Shown: one piece after another, positions 48,867 through 58,041 of the stretch
Position numbering within the stretch: the first letter of the stretch is position 1
Layout: every line of letters begins with the position of its first letter
NCBI GenBank assembly: GCA_023412495.1
Contig: JAEYNP010000041.1
Span: 1-61,707 of the forward strand
Length of the DNA: 61,707 nucleotides
Source: Pseudomonadota bacterium
GTDB taxonomy: Bacteria > Desulfobacterota > Desulfobulbia > Desulfobulbales > Desulfocapsaceae
Reading direction: 5' to 3'
Notes under the pieces: generated by a model
The model's input: the letters and a program-made list of their open reading frames with translations, nothing else
Database searches by the model: none
Told to the model about the DNA's origin: nothing
Made by a program: the position numbers and the translations under genes

Positions 48867-50318
48867 ATGAACGAAGACAAGGTATTCGAAAACCTCCTCA
48901 AGAAAATCGATCAGTACTTTTTTTCGCAGAAGAACGGAAAGTTTCTCGACTATCACAATCCGCAAGAACTGCGCGCCCTCCTCGATCTGGAGCGGCCGGG
49001 AAAAACCGGCGACTGGCAGGAGATCTTCGACTGGGTCGATAAGTACCTCTCCTACTCGGCGAAGACCAACCATCCCATGTTCGTCAACCGGATGTGGGTT
49101 GGGGCCAACCTGCCCTCCATCGTCGGCGAGATGGTGACCGCCGTCACCAATACCTCCGCCTGCACTTATGAATCGGCCCCGGTCTCGACCCTCATGGAGC
49201 GGTACATGATCGGCAAGATGCTCGAAATCGCCGGGTTCAGGAACGGGGAGGGGCAGATGACCACGGGTTCCTCCAACGCCAACATGATCGCCATGATGAC
49301 CGCCCGGAATCTGGCCGACATTTCCATAAAAAAGCAGGGACTCTTCGGGCAGAAAAAACTCTTCGCCCTGGTCGGGGCGGATGCCCATTACTCCATGGAC
49401 CGGGCCGCCAACATCCTGGGGCTGGGGGCGGACCAACTGATCAAGATTGAGCTCGATCAATACGGGGCGATGATCCCGGCGGCACTCGAGCGGACTTTGG
49501 GGGAAATCGTTGCCGGTGGCGGACGGCCCTTCTTCGCAGTCGCTACCGCCGGCACCACTGTGCGGGGCGGCTATGATTCTATTCCGGCCTTGCTTGCCCT
49601 GCGCCGAAAGTACGGCTTCTGGCTCCATGTCGACGGGGCCTGGGGCGGGGCGGCGGTGTTCAGCCCGAGGCTGCGGGCCCGATACCTGCCGGGGCTCGAG
49701 GAGGCGGATTCCTTTACCTTCGATTTCCACAAGATGCTCGGCTCAGCCCTGATGTGCAATGTCCTCCTCATGAACGGGAGGAGCGATGCCTTCGCCCGGG
49801 TACTTAGCGCCGGCGACGGCAGCTATCTGTTTCGCAACGAAAGCGTAGACGGCAGTGAAGATCTGGGTCCGATCTCCCTGCAGTGCGGCCGGCGGGTCGA
49901 CAGCCTCAAGTGGTTCCTCGACTGGAAGTTCTTCGGCCGGGAAGGGCTGGCCAGGCGGGTGGAGAAAAATCTCGAGCTTTGCGAGTACGCGGAAGAGGTG
50001 GTGAACGCGAGCGACGAACTGGAACTGGTCGTGCCGCGCACCTCTTTCAATGTCTGCTTCCGCTTCAAGGTCCCGGAGGCAGAGAGCAACAGCTTCAACT
50101 TGGCCCTGCGGACGGCCCTGCACCGGGAGGGCGCGAGCCTCGTCGGGGTTGGATATATCGACGGCAGATTGGCCATGCGCCTGCTGGTGACCAATCCGGC
50201 GTCGGAGAAAAGCGATGTGGATGCCTTCTTTGCAAGTCTCATCGAGAAGGGCCGCCAGCTCCTCAAGGAAAAGCCGCTGCCCGCGATGGTGGGCGGCTTC
50301 TGTCCCGTCTCGCCCTAA
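48867..50318 (+). CDS. Group II PLP-dependent amino acid decarboxylase
   Basis: 483 residues. Glutamate/aspartate/aromatic amino acid decarboxylase fold: TTGSSNANMIAMMTARN, DAHYSMDRAANILGLG, ATAGTTVRGGYDSI, LHVDGAWGGAAVFSP with the PLP-ring Asp, and FTFDFHKMLGSALMCNVLL with the Schiff-base Lys after His. The C-terminal domain RTSFNVCFRFK ... LRLLVTNP is typical. The substrate cannot be fixed; aspartate (to beta-alanine) or glutamate are the common choices for proteins of this length. Followed by a repeat-rich gap convergent with hisC. Confidence 0.9.
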   Translation: MNEDKVFENLLKKIDQYFFSQKNGKFLDYHNPQELRALLDLERPGKTGDWQEIFDWVDKYLSYSAKTNHPMFVNRMWVGANLPSIVGEMVTAVTNTSACTYESAPVSTLMERYMIGKMLEIAGFRNGEGQMTTGSSNANMIAMMTARNLADISIKKQGLFGQKKLFALVGADAHYSMDRAANILGLGADQLIKIELDQYGAMIPAALERTLGEIVAGGGRPFFAVATAGTTVRGGYDSIPALLALRRKYGFWLHVDGAWGGAAVFSPRLRARYLPGLEEADSFTFDFHKMLGSALMCNVLLMNGRSDAFARVLSAGDGSYLFRNESVDGSEDLGPISLQCGRRVDSLKWFLDWKFFGREGLARRVEKNLELCEYAEEVVNASDELELVVPRTSFNVCFRFKVPEAESNSFNLALRTALHREGASLVGVGYIDGRLAMRLLVTNPASEKSDVDAFFASLIEKGRQLLKEKPLPAMVGGFCPVSP

Positions 50319-50335
50319 CCCAGGGGACCGGAAAG

Positions 50336-50382
50336 TAGGGTGCACTCCGTGCACCAGGTGCATAAATTGCACACTACACCCA
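50336..50382. repeat. GTAGGGTGCA palindromic element, second copy
   Basis: GTAGGGTGCACTCCGTGCACC is followed by AGGTGCATAAATTGCAC and ACTACACCC. Same order as at 27073-27117 and again beside a family A array. Confidence 0.7.
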
Positions 50383-50392
50383 CTCTTCGCTA

Positions 50393-50581
50393 TTCGGTAT
50401 CGGTATCGCTATCGGTATCGAACTTTCAGAGCGTTGTATCAAGTAGGGATTTCCCTTTGCAATGAATCCGTTGCTCCCAATTGATTGAGCATTTTCGGCA
50501 GTACGCTCGTATTCAACTTGCCATGCACGGGTTCATCCTTTCGATCCCGATCCCGATCCCGATCCCGTGACCGATACCGAA
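50393..50581. repeat. Repeat family A copy with long spacer
   Basis: Left arm 50393-50422 is TCGGTATCGGTATCGCTATC-GGTATCGAAC. Right arm 50540-50581 is TCGATCCCGATCCCGATCCC followed by GATCCCGTGACCGATACCGA. The arms are 117 bases apart, unlike the 8-17 bases at the other sites. It lies between the convergent PLP decarboxylase and hisC genes, in a 336-base gap that holds no gene. Confidence 0.78.
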
Positions 50582-50654
50582 TGAATGCACCCTTTTTACG
50601 GAAAACCGTCCCGGTTTTTCATGGGTGAGATCCGGCTCGTGAATTTCTAAGGTA

Positions 50655-51713
50655 CTAAACCTCGAAACGCTGCAGCAGCCGGATCACCTCGTCCATTTCC
50701 TCGTCCGTGCCGATGGTGATCCGCAGCCAGTCCTCGATCCGCGGCTTGTTGAACCGCCGCACCAGGACGCCGTTGTCCCGCAGGTACTGCTGCACCTTTT
50801 CCCCGGCCACGCCCGGCCAGGTGCAGAAGACGAAATTGGCCGCGGACGGCAGGACCTTCATGCCGATGGCGGCGAGCGCGGCAACCGTCTTCTCCCGGGT
50901 GGCGATGATCGCCTGCCTGGTCTTCTCGAAATACTCGACATCCTCATAGGCCGCCCTGGCTGCCCGCTGGGCCACCACATCCAGGGTATAGGAGTTGAAG
51001 GAGTCACGGATGCATTCCAGCGCCCGGATGAGCTCGGGATTGCCGAAGGCCATGCCCACCCGCAGGCCGGCGAGCGACCGGGCCTTCGACATGGTCTGGA
51101 TGACCAGGAGGTTGTCGTAGCGGTCGATCAGGGAGATGACCGATTCGGCGCCGAAGTCGACGTAGGCCTCGTCAACGATGATAAGCGTCTCCGGGCGGCG
51201 TTGCAACTGCCGCTCGATCTCGGCGGCCGGCACGGCAATCGAGGTCGGGGCGTTGGGGTTGGCCAGCAGCAGGGCCTTCAGGTCCTGTGGGAAGCTGTCG
51301 AAATCGACGGTAAAATCCTCCTTCAGCGGCACTGTTTCATAGGGGATCCGATAGAGCGCGGCATAGACCGGATAAAAGGTGTAGGTGATATCGGGAAAGG
51401 CGATGGTATCGGTCCCGTCGAAGAAGGCCGGGAACATCATGGCCAGGACCTCGTCCGAGCCGTTGCCGACAAAGGTCTGCTCGATGGTCAGGTTGTAGTA
51501 GGCGGCGAGCGTCCGGCGCAGCTCCGTGACCTGGGGATCGGGATAGAGCCTCGCCTCCGGGGCTGTGACCGAACGAACGGCTTCCATGACCTTTGCCGAG
51601 GCCGGGTAGGGGTTCTCGTTGGTGTTGAGTTTGATGAAACGCCGGTCCTTGGGCTGCTCGCCGGGGACGTAGGGGGTGATGTTTTTGACTAATTCACTGA
51701 AGAAGCGGCTCAT
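50655..51713 (-). CDS. hisC: Histidinol-phosphate aminotransferase
   Basis: 352 residues from ATG 51713 (MSRFFSELVKNITPYVPGEQ), the usual HisC beginning; reading further upstream adds unrelated residues. Class I/II aminotransferase: LNTNENPYPAS, YPDPQVTELR, VGNGSDEVLAM, ANPNAPTSIAV, VDEAYVDFG and IQTMSKARSLAGLRVG with the PLP Lys. It transfers an amino group to imidazole acetol phosphate in histidine synthesis and may also serve aromatic amino acids. Stands alone. Its TAG stop is within TTTAGTACCTTAGAAATTC, the end of a family F element. Confidence 0.94.
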   Translation of the reverse strand: MSRFFSELVKNITPYVPGEQPKDRRFIKLNTNENPYPASAKVMEAVRSVTAPEARLYPDPQVTELRRTLAAYYNLTIEQTFVGNGSDEVLAMMFPAFFDGTDTIAFPDITYTFYPVYAALYRIPYETVPLKEDFTVDFDSFPQDLKALLLANPNAPTSIAVPAAEIERQLQRRPETLIIVDEAYVDFGAESVISLIDRYDNLLVIQTMSKARSLAGLRVGMAFGNPELIRALECIRDSFNSYTLDVVAQRAARAAYEDVEYFEKTRQAIIATREKTVAALAAIGMKVLPSAANFVFCTWPGVAGEKVQQYLRDNGVLVRRFNKPRIEDWLRITIGTDEEMDEVIRLLQRFEV

Positions 51714-52004
51714 AGAGGTTACCTTTATTGCTGCGCAGAGAGGCTGCGGATACAACGGCGGGCGTATTGCCTGGAAATAATTGATGTTATGTTCGGCAGA
51801 GAATGTAGCCTCAACCGGAGCGAGAAGCAAGCGTTATATTGCAGGTTTGGTGGAGCCCACATCAGGGATGAAAAGCGGGTTGGTCTGTGCCGAATCACCC
51901 GAAGGAGTTTTGCAAATCCGGGCTGATTCAGCTACAATGCGCCGAACAGGCAGGTAGCTTTTTGTAACGATGAACTCTCCAATTGACATAGGGATAGTAG
52001 CGCC

Positions 52005-52547
52005 ATGGCAAAGTCATTTCAAGAACAGTTGCTGAAACTGGGGCTGGTCGAGAAAAAGCAGGTGAAGGAGGCGAAGAAGGAACAGCACCAGAAGAAAAAG
52101 CAGCAGTCCGGCAAAAAAGAGCCTGTCGTCGATGAGAACGTGCTGCTCGCCCGCGAGGCCGAAGAGAAGAAAAAGGCCAGGGTCCGGGAGCTGAACCTGG
52201 AACGGGAGGCCAAGCTGCGGAAAAAGGCGGACGACGCCCGGATCAGGCAGCTGGTCGAAGAGCACAAGCTGGCCAGGGACGACAAAGGCATACCCTACCG
52301 TTTCAACTGCCAGGGCACCATTCAGCGGGTCTTCGTTGCCAAGGAGACGGCCGACAAACTGAGCGACGGCCGGCTAGGCATCATCCGGTTGGCCGACAAG
52401 TTCGAGGTCATTCCCCGGAACATCGCCGAAAAGGTCCGCTCGATCAACGACACCCTGTTCATCGTCCTCAACGCCCCGGCTGGGAACGATCCCGACCCGG
52501 ACGACCCGTACGCGGAGTACAAGATTCCCGACGATCTGATGTGGTGA
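52005..52547 (+). CDS. DUF2058 family protein (YaiL-like)
   Basis: 180 residues. The start MAKSFQEQLLKLGLVEKKQ is the family signature, followed by a highly charged Lys/Glu/Gln coiled-coil (about 15-90) and a small C-terminal domain (YRFNCQGTIQRVFVAKE ... LGIIRLADKFEVIP). Nucleoid- or RNA-associated by its composition, but its function is unknown. Single gene; the following gap is filled by repeats D and E. Confidence 0.93.
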   Translation: MAKSFQEQLLKLGLVEKKQVKEAKKEQHQKKKQQSGKKEPVVDENVLLAREAEEKKKARVRELNLEREAKLRKKADDARIRQLVEEHKLARDDKGIPYRFNCQGTIQRVFVAKETADKLSDGRLGIIRLADKFEVIPRNIAEKVRSINDTLFIVLNAPAGNDPDPDDPYAEYKIPDDLMW

Positions 52548-52553
52548 AAAAAC

Positions 52554-52657
52554 CAGGACTGAGGACTGAGTGCTGAGGACTGAGCAAAGGCGCGGGGTAA
52601 TGGGCGAAAAATTTTTCGCCCCTACCCTCAGTCCTCAGTCCTCATAGCTCAGTCCTA
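52554..52657. repeat. Repeat family D copy with nested family E palindrome
   Basis: Left arm 52554-52584: AGGACTGA-GGACTGA-GTGCTGA-GGACTGA. Right arm 52625-52657: CTCAGTC-CTCAGTC-CTCATAG-CTCAGTC-CTATT. In the loop GGGCGAAAAA/TTTTTCGCCC (52602-52621) is a perfect 20-base palindrome. The element reaches from seven bases after the DUF2058 stop to the base next to the opposite stop (52658), filling the whole gap. Confidence 0.85.
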
Positions 52658-53269
52658 TTACTTGGCGCTGACAATCGGGGCAAGGCTCAACCCGATAGCC
52701 TTCGGCATTGCGCGGATATCGGCGATCCGGGTGTTGATGGTGACGGTCTTGGCGCCGGTCCGGGCGATGATCGGGTCGAGATTCTGCATGGCGATCGGGA
52801 ATTCCCGGCCGTTCAGCAGGGCGACCAGGGCCTGGCCGATATCGGCATTGGCGTTCTTGCCCGGCTTCGGCACATTCTTTACTATTGGCTTGATATAAAG
52901 CGTCTGTTTTTCGGGGGCGAAACGGATGAGGGCGGTGGTGAGAAAATCGACCTCCACCTCGCCGACCTTCAGTTTAATCTCATGCCCCGCCACATCGGTG
53001 ACAAAGGCCAGGTTCTTGCCGGCCAGATGGAGGCGGCAGGCGAGCTGGTTGTCGGTCAGCTGCAGTTCGCTGATATTGATGATGGTGATATCACCCTGCA
53101 GGGTCTTGGAATGGGCATCGATGTCCAGGGGCAGGATGGCTTTGGTGGCCTTGGCGATCACCGATTCCGGCAGGGTGAGCGAGATGACGTCCTGGGCTTG
53201 AACCTGGCCGGCTGTTGCTGCAAGACCGAGTATCAGGGTGACGAGAACAGGAAGAAACTTGTGCATCAT
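52658..53269 (-). CDS. Exported protein of unknown function
   Basis: 203 residues. A signal peptide ends ATAGQVQAQDV (cleavage near 25). The mature part is a beta-rich chain of alternating polar and hydrophobic residues (LQGDITIINISELQLTDNQL, LHLAGKNLAFVTDVAGHEIK), similar in style to periplasmic lipid-binding or LEA/YceB-type domains, but I cannot name the family. No Cys in a useful position, no lipobox. Convergent with DUF2058; AAGGATCATAATG precedes the start. Confidence 0.75.
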   Translation of the reverse strand: MMHKFLPVLVTLILGLAATAGQVQAQDVISLTLPESVIAKATKAILPLDIDAHSKTLQGDITIINISELQLTDNQLACRLHLAGKNLAFVTDVAGHEIKLKVGEVEVDFLTTALIRFAPEKQTLYIKPIVKNVPKPGKNANADIGQALVALLNGREFPIAMQNLDPIIARTGAKTVTINTRIADIRAMPKAIGLSLAPIVSAK

Positions 53270-53283
53270 TATGATCCTTGTTG

Positions 53284-53415
53284 ATGTTTAGTACCTTAGA
53301 AATTCATTTCTTGTTTTTTGATTGAATTTCGTGAAGGTACTTATCCCCTCTGCTGTGTGGGAGGGGATGACAACCCTTGGGTTGCGGGCGTAAGCCTGCA
53401 TTAGGCGCGTGAAAA
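53284..53415 (+). repeat. Dispersed family F element, copy 2
   Basis: TTTAGTACCTTAGAAATTC, then GAATTTCGTGAAGGTACTTA, CCCCTCTGCTGTGTGGGAGG and CAACCCTTGGGTTGCGGGCG. The same blocks in the same order (reverse strand) occur at 59085-59222. It covers the last 35 codons of the YdjM-like gene (53304-54284). Confidence 0.82.
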
Positions 53416-54284
53416 CGCGATAGTAATACCGAGTGGAACAGCAAAGTGCAAGCCATAAAAAGGCCGATCAGGGAAGCCATGTCCCGTTCGTCGGGGTGGT
53501 AGTGATAGCTGTCGACGACAAAACTTCCGGGGGTTTGAAACCGTCCCCGGAAGGATACCCGGCCCGACTGTTCCGGCTGGCTGCCGATCACGGCAATCCG
53601 CTCGCCGGCGAAGGTCTTTACTGTTTTCTCCCGGGCATTATAGTGAACGCGGTCGAGCTCGATGGCTTTGCCGGGGCGCTCTTCCCGCATGCGCAGGGTG
53701 TGGAGGTGATAGGTGTTCGCCTCCTCCAGCTTATCCAGGACAAACAAGGGGCCTGCCAGATAAAGGATAAGAAACAGGAGCCCCGCTGCCCATTTCGCCG
53801 GTGACCACGAGATACCGAGAGGGGCGGCGGCAATTCTTTTCCAGGACAGGAGCAGAAGAAGAAAACCGGCCAGGGTGAAGGCCAGCACGACCGGGTGCTC
53901 AGGCCAGATGAGATCGAGATGGAGCATGTTCCAGTGGGAGGGGGCGACCAGGTGGACCCCGTTACCCCATTTGATCTCCAGAGGGTCGAGCAGCAGATGG
54001 AATAGGCAGTTGCCGGCCAGCACAAGAAAGACGCGGCCGGTTCGCAGAGCTGTACAGGAGAGGGCGGCCGACAGGAAGAGACAGAAGAAGAGGCTCGCCT
54101 GGGCGGTGCAGTAGAGTCGCAAATCGTATGGGTCGAAGAGGCCAACGGGCACCAGGATCCTCAAGGTTATCCAGGGGAGATCGGGGATGATGCAGGCGAT
54201 CACCGCCCAGAGGAGAAAATCTCTCCCGGCGACCAGACGGGTGATGGGCAGCTGGACCCCGATATGGCAGAGCGTATTCGGCAA
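53304..54284 (-). CDS. YdjM/LexA-regulated-type membrane-bound metal-dependent hydrolase family
   Basis: About 326 residues if it starts at TTG 54284 (LPNTLCHIGVQLPITRLVAG, like the MxNTxxHIG start of the family). The frame is open further upstream, but that part is unlike the family and would run into the divergent helicase gene's leader. His14-equivalents and Asp in ACIIPDLPWI, LLLDPLEIKWGNG and HLDLIWPEH could bind metal; four to six helices. The last about 35 residues (HAPNAGLRPQPKGCHPLPHS on) are encoded by family F repeat DNA, so the original C-terminus has probably been replaced. Confidence 0.72.
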   Translation of the reverse strand: MPNTLCHIGVQLPITRLVAGRDFLLWAVIACIIPDLPWITLRILVPVGLFDPYDLRLYCTAQASLFFCLFLSAALSCTALRTGRVFLVLAGNCLFHLLLDPLEIKWGNGVHLVAPSHWNMLHLDLIWPEHPVVLAFTLAGFLLLLLSWKRIAAAPLGISWSPAKWAAGLLFLILYLAGPLFVLDKLEEANTYHLHTLRMREERPGKAIELDRVHYNAREKTVKTFAGERIAVIGSQPEQSGRVSFRGRFQTPGSFVVDSYHYHPDERDMASLIGLFMACTLLFHSVLLSRFHAPNAGLRPQPKGCHPLPHSRGDKYLHEIQSKNKK

Positions 54285-54441
54285 GGGAGCAGGAAATGAA
54301 AAAGGAAATCGACGCAGCTGAACGCACGACAAATTTTTTCGGCCGCGCCATAATAGTCCATAGGCCGCGTCACCACAAGATCCCTGTGCGGCGAATTCTC
54401 CGCTCGTGCACCTTGCCTTTGTCTTTGTCCGGGAAGCTGCC

Positions 54442-55794
54442 ATGAAGCCGATCCTCACCGTCACCTCGGATTGCCTCCTTACCGGCATTGATCTGCCTTT
54501 TGAGAACGAGCTCAAGAAGCGGCTGACCATCGACAACCCCCAGTACATCGCCGCCAAGAAATACGGTCGCTGGATCGGCAAAAAACTGAAGCCCCAGCTC
54601 AAATATTACGACCCGGTACCGACCGGCCTGCGTTTCCCCAGGGGCTTTTCCAACCAGGCTGTGCTGCTCTGCCGGCAGTTCTACGGCCACGACCCGGAGA
54701 TCGTCGACCGGCGCCGGCTGCTGCCGGAGGTCGACTTCACCTTTGGCGGCGAACTCCGCCCCTACCAGGAGGAAGCGGTTGCCATAGCATCGGCCAAGTC
54801 CTTCGGGGTGATCGAGGCCGGAACAGGCAGCGGCAAGACGGTCATGGCCCTCGCCCTGATCGCCAAGCGCTGCCAGCCGACGCTGGTCGTGGTCCATACC
54901 AAGGAACTGCTCTACCAGTGGCAGGAGCGGACCAGACAGTTCCTCGGACTTACGCCGGGCCTGATCGGCGACGGCAAGTTTGCCGTTCAGCCGGTGACCA
55001 TCGCCATCGTCAACAGCGCCCGAAAACACGTGGCGGAGCTGGTGCCTTTCTTCGGCCAGCTGATCGTCGACGAATGCCATAGGGTGCCGGCCAACCTCTT
55101 CACCGACGTGGTCTCGCGCTTCGACTGCCATTACCTGCTTGGACTCTCGGCCACGGCCTTCCGCAGCGAAGGCGAGATGACCAAGCTCATCTATTATTAC
55201 ATGGGCGACCGGCTGCACCGGGTAGACCGGGACGAGCTGAAAGCGACCGGGGCCATCCTCAAGCCCCAGGTCATCCGTGCCGCAACCCCCTTCACCTACC
55301 GCTACCGGGGCGACTACCAGGCGCTGATCAAGGCCCTGGTGGTCCACGAGGGCCGCAACCGGCAGATCCTCGCCGACATCCTCAAGGTGGTCAGGGAGGG
55401 CGGCAGCGGTACCGCCCTGGTGGTCTCTGACCGGGTCAGCCACTGCGAGTTTTTCGTCGAGAAGCTGAAGGCTCACGGGGTGAAGGCGGTGCTGCTCCAC
55501 GGGCAGGTCGGCCCGGAGGAGCGCAGCGCCATCGTCGCCGCGGTCAAGAACGGCGAGGTCGAAGTGTTGGTGGCGACCCTGCAGCTCATTAGCGAGGGTT
55601 TCGACTGCCCCGGTCTCTCCACGCTCTTTCTCACTACGCCAATCAGCTTCGAAGGACGGCTCCTCCAGGTGATCGGCCGGATCATGCGCCCGGCAGAGGG
55701 CAAACAGGCGCGGGTCTTCGATTATATCGACGAAAACATTCCGGCGCTCCTGCGCTCGGCCCGGGCGAGAAGCACGGTTTTGGCGCAACTTTGA
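54442..55794 (+). CDS. DEAD/DEAH-box helicase, XPB/UvrB-like (superfamily 2)
   Basis: 450 residues from ATG 54442. An N-terminal region (1-100) is followed by the SF2 motor: LRPYQEEAVAIA (Q-like), EAGTGSGKTVMAL (motif I), VHTKELLYQW (Ia), IVDECHRVP (II, DECH), GLSATAFRSEG (III), LVVSDRVSH (IV), ATLQLISEGFDCPGLSTLFL (V) and QVIGRIMRPAEG (VI). Related to the ResIII-type helicases found in phages and mobile regions and to XPB. DNA or RNA unwinding is expected; the partner is unknown. Confidence 0.92.
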   Translation: MKPILTVTSDCLLTGIDLPFENELKKRLTIDNPQYIAAKKYGRWIGKKLKPQLKYYDPVPTGLRFPRGFSNQAVLLCRQFYGHDPEIVDRRRLLPEVDFTFGGELRPYQEEAVAIASAKSFGVIEAGTGSGKTVMALALIAKRCQPTLVVVHTKELLYQWQERTRQFLGLTPGLIGDGKFAVQPVTIAIVNSARKHVAELVPFFGQLIVDECHRVPANLFTDVVSRFDCHYLLGLSATAFRSEGEMTKLIYYYMGDRLHRVDRDELKATGAILKPQVIRAATPFTYRYRGDYQALIKALVVHEGRNRQILADILKVVREGGSGTALVVSDRVSHCEFFVEKLKAHGVKAVLLHGQVGPEERSAIVAAVKNGEVEVLVATLQLISEGFDCPGLSTLFLTTPISFEGRLLQVIGRIMRPAEGKQARVFDYIDENIPALLRSARARSTVLAQL

Positions 55795-56001
55795 CCAGAT
55801 ACAGCCGGGGAATAAATCATTCGCATCGTTACGGCACTTGCGCTGTGGAGAAGAAGAGGGTATATTATGCGGTTTCGAAACTGAAATGGAAGTTGCAAAG
55901 AGCACTGCTCGTTCAGGCATGTGCTCTTTTTCTTTTCTATTATCGTGATATTCACGGTGACCGCGGCGTCGGCCGCAGAGCGTTGGCCCTTGAGGTGCAG
56001 G

Positions 56002-57798
56002 ATGGAACAGCAGAAGATTCGTAATGTGGCGATTATTGCGCATGTCGACCACGGCAAGACGACCCTGGTCGATCAGCTTTTTAAATACTCGGGGATGTTC
56101 CGAGAGAATCAGGAGGTCTCCGAGAGGTTGATGGACTCCATGGATCTCGAGCGGGAGCGCGGCATCACCATCACCGCCAAGAATGGTTCCTACCGGTACA
56201 AGGACTACTGGATCAACATCATCGACACCCCCGGCCATGCCGATTTCGGCGGACAGGTGGAGCGGGTGCTGCGCATGGCGGACGGCGCTCTCCTGCTGGT
56301 CGACGCCCAGGAGGGGCCGATGCCCCAGACCTACTTTGTCCTGAAAAAGGCGCTGATGAACAAACTGCCGGTCATCGTGGTCATCAACAAGATCGACAAG
56401 CCCGCAGCCCGCTGCAGCTGGGTGGTGGATCAGGTCTTCGACCTCTTCGTGAAACTGGATGCCCCCGACCATATCCTCGATTTCCCGGTGGTCTACACCT
56501 CGGCCAAGAGCGGCTACTCCCTGCTCGATCCCGCCGATCCTGTCCAGCCTGGAGTCCACATGGCCCATGTCAGCCAGATGATCATCGATCATATTCCGGC
56601 GCCTGTCGGTGCAAGCGACGCTCCCCTGCAGATGCAGGTTGCCACCATCGACTACTCGCCCTATCTCGGTCGGATGGGCATCGGCAAGGTGGTTAACGGC
56701 ACCATGCGCCTCAACCAGCCCATCGTCGTCGCCCGCCGCGACGGTTCGATCAAGCCAGTGCGGATCTCCAAGATCTTTCACTTCGAATGCGACGGCAAGG
56801 TGGCCGTCGAGTCGGCCGGGGTAGGGGAGATCGTGGCGATTGCCGGGATGGAGGACGTGACGGTGGGCGTGACTTTCACCGATCCGGAGAACCCCCGGCC
56901 CCTGCCGCTCATCACCATCGACCCTCCGACCATCTCGATGAACTTCATCCCCAACGACTCGCCGTTTGCCGGCAAGGAGGGCAAGTTCGTCACCTCACGC
57001 CACATCGGCGAGCGGCTGCAGCGCGAGGTTCTGGCCGACGTGGCCCTGCACTGCGAGGTTCTGGACGACGCGGTGGGCTATAAGGTCTCGGGCCGCGGCG
57101 AGCTGCACCTCTCGATCCTTATCGAGAAGATGCGCCGGGAGGGCTACGAGTTCCAGGTGACCCGGCCGAGGGTCATCCTCAAGGAGGAAGACGGCCAGGT
57201 CCTCGAGCCCTACGAGCAGCTGACCGTAGATGTCGACGAGCAATTCCAAGGCGCGGTGATCGAAAAGCTCGGCAAGCTGAAGGGCCAGCTGGAGGAGATG
57301 GACACCGCCCACGGCATGGTCCGGATGGTCTTCAGGATCCCCACCCGCGGGCTCCTCGGCTACCGCTCCCAGTTCATGACTGACACCAAGGGCATGGGGA
57401 TCATGTCCTACATCTTCTCCCATTACGGACCCTACGCAGGGGATATCGTCAACCGCATCAACGGCGTGCTGGTGGTGAAGGAGCCTTGCGTTGCGGTGGC
57501 TTATGCCTTATTCAATCTCCAGGAGCGCGGCAAGCTGTTCATCGATCCGGGCGCGCCGCTCTATTCCGGCCAGATCATCGGCGAGAACAGCCGTTCGGAG
57601 GATATGGTGGTCAACCCGGCCAAGGGCAAGAAACTGACCAACATGCGGGCCTCGGGCTCCGACGAGGCGGTCATTCTCACCCCGCCGGTCAGGATGACGC
57701 TGGAGGACTGCATCGCTTACATCAACGACGACGAGCTGGTGGAGGTCACCCCCGCCTCGATCCGCCTGCGCAAGCGGCCGGTCCCTGCGAAAAGATAG
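56002..57798 (+). CDS. typA: Ribosome-associated GTPase TypA/BipA
   Basis: 598 residues from ATG 56002 (GGTGCAGG upstream). G1 [10 protein letters not shown], switch I RERGITI, G3 [11 protein letters not shown]4 NKIDKP and G5 TSAKSG give the translational GTPase domain. EF-G-like domains II-V follow, and the BipA-specific C-terminus includes [18 protein letters not shown] and [16 protein letters not shown]. It helps 50S ribosome assembly and stress responses, including growth at low temperature. Length matches E. coli BipA (607). Confidence 0.97.
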   Translation: MEQQKIRNVAIIAHVDHGKTTLVDQLFKYSGMFRENQEVSERLMDSMDLERERGITITAKNGSYRYKDYWINIIDTPGHADFGGQVERVLRMADGALLLVDAQEGPMPQTYFVLKKALMNKLPVIVVINKIDKPAARCSWVVDQVFDLFVKLDAPDHILDFPVVYTSAKSGYSLLDPADPVQPGVHMAHVSQMIIDHIPAPVGASDAPLQMQVATIDYSPYLGRMGIGKVVNGTMRLNQPIVVARRDGSIKPVRISKIFHFECDGKVAVESAGVGEIVAIAGMEDVTVGVTFTDPENPRPLPLITIDPPTISMNFIPNDSPFAGKEGKFVTSRHIGERLQREVLADVALHCEVLDDAVGYKVSGRGELHLSILIEKMRREGYEFQVTRPRVILKEEDGQVLEPYEQLTVDVDEQFQGAVIEKLGKLKGQLEEMDTAHGMVRMVFRIPTRGLLGYRSQFMTDTKGMGIMSYIFSHYGPYAGDIVNRINGVLVVKEPCVAVAYALFNLQERGKLFIDPGAPLYSGQIIGENSRSEDMVVNPAKGKKLTNMRASGSDEAVILTPPVRMTLEDCIAYINDDELVEVTPASIRLRKRPVPAKR

Positions 57799-57819
57799 AG
57801 TAAAGCAAAGAGGCAAGCC

Positions 57820-58041
57820 ATGAAAGAACTGGCAGTCCTGGCGGTGGCGATGCTCGCAGGTCTTGTCACCTTCGGCTTTAATCGCCAGAAAATTCGGCAG
57901 CAGTTGCACGCCCTGAGTGATGGTCTACGGATCCATCGGGATGGGTCTCTTCTGTTACTGGCTGCTGCACAGCGTACTGTGAGATGGGTGCCGTGGCAGG
58001 TCAGTGCAGCTGCTGAGCCGCTTCGCCGGGTGTCACGTTGA
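57820..58041 (+). CDS. Small ORF after typA, possibly a frameshifted two-helix protein
   Basis: 73 residues as read: MKELAVLAVAMLAGLVTFGF is a good membrane helix with AGAGG upstream, followed by a basic loop. The remainder is ordinary. In another frame from 57920, MVYGSIGMGLFCYWLLHSVL is a second strong helix ending in TGA at 57982. A single frameshift near 57915 would join both helices into a protein of about 54 residues. It overlaps the tail of the opposite protease gene if read as one frame to 58041. Could be noise. Confidence 0.35.
   Translation: MKELAVLAVAMLAGLVTFGFNRQKIRQQLHALSDGLRIHRDGSLLLLAAAQRTVRWVPWQVSAAAEPLRRVSR

Noticed and set aside
53304..54602. Full 432-residue reading of the YdjM-like frame
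   Set aside because: The first about 106 residues have no family resemblance and cover the divergent helicase leader; the family start motif is at 54284.
54370..56781. Long open frame on the minus strand opposite the helicase and typA
   Set aside because: It spans two unrelated, well-supported plus-strand genes and has no domain or start site.
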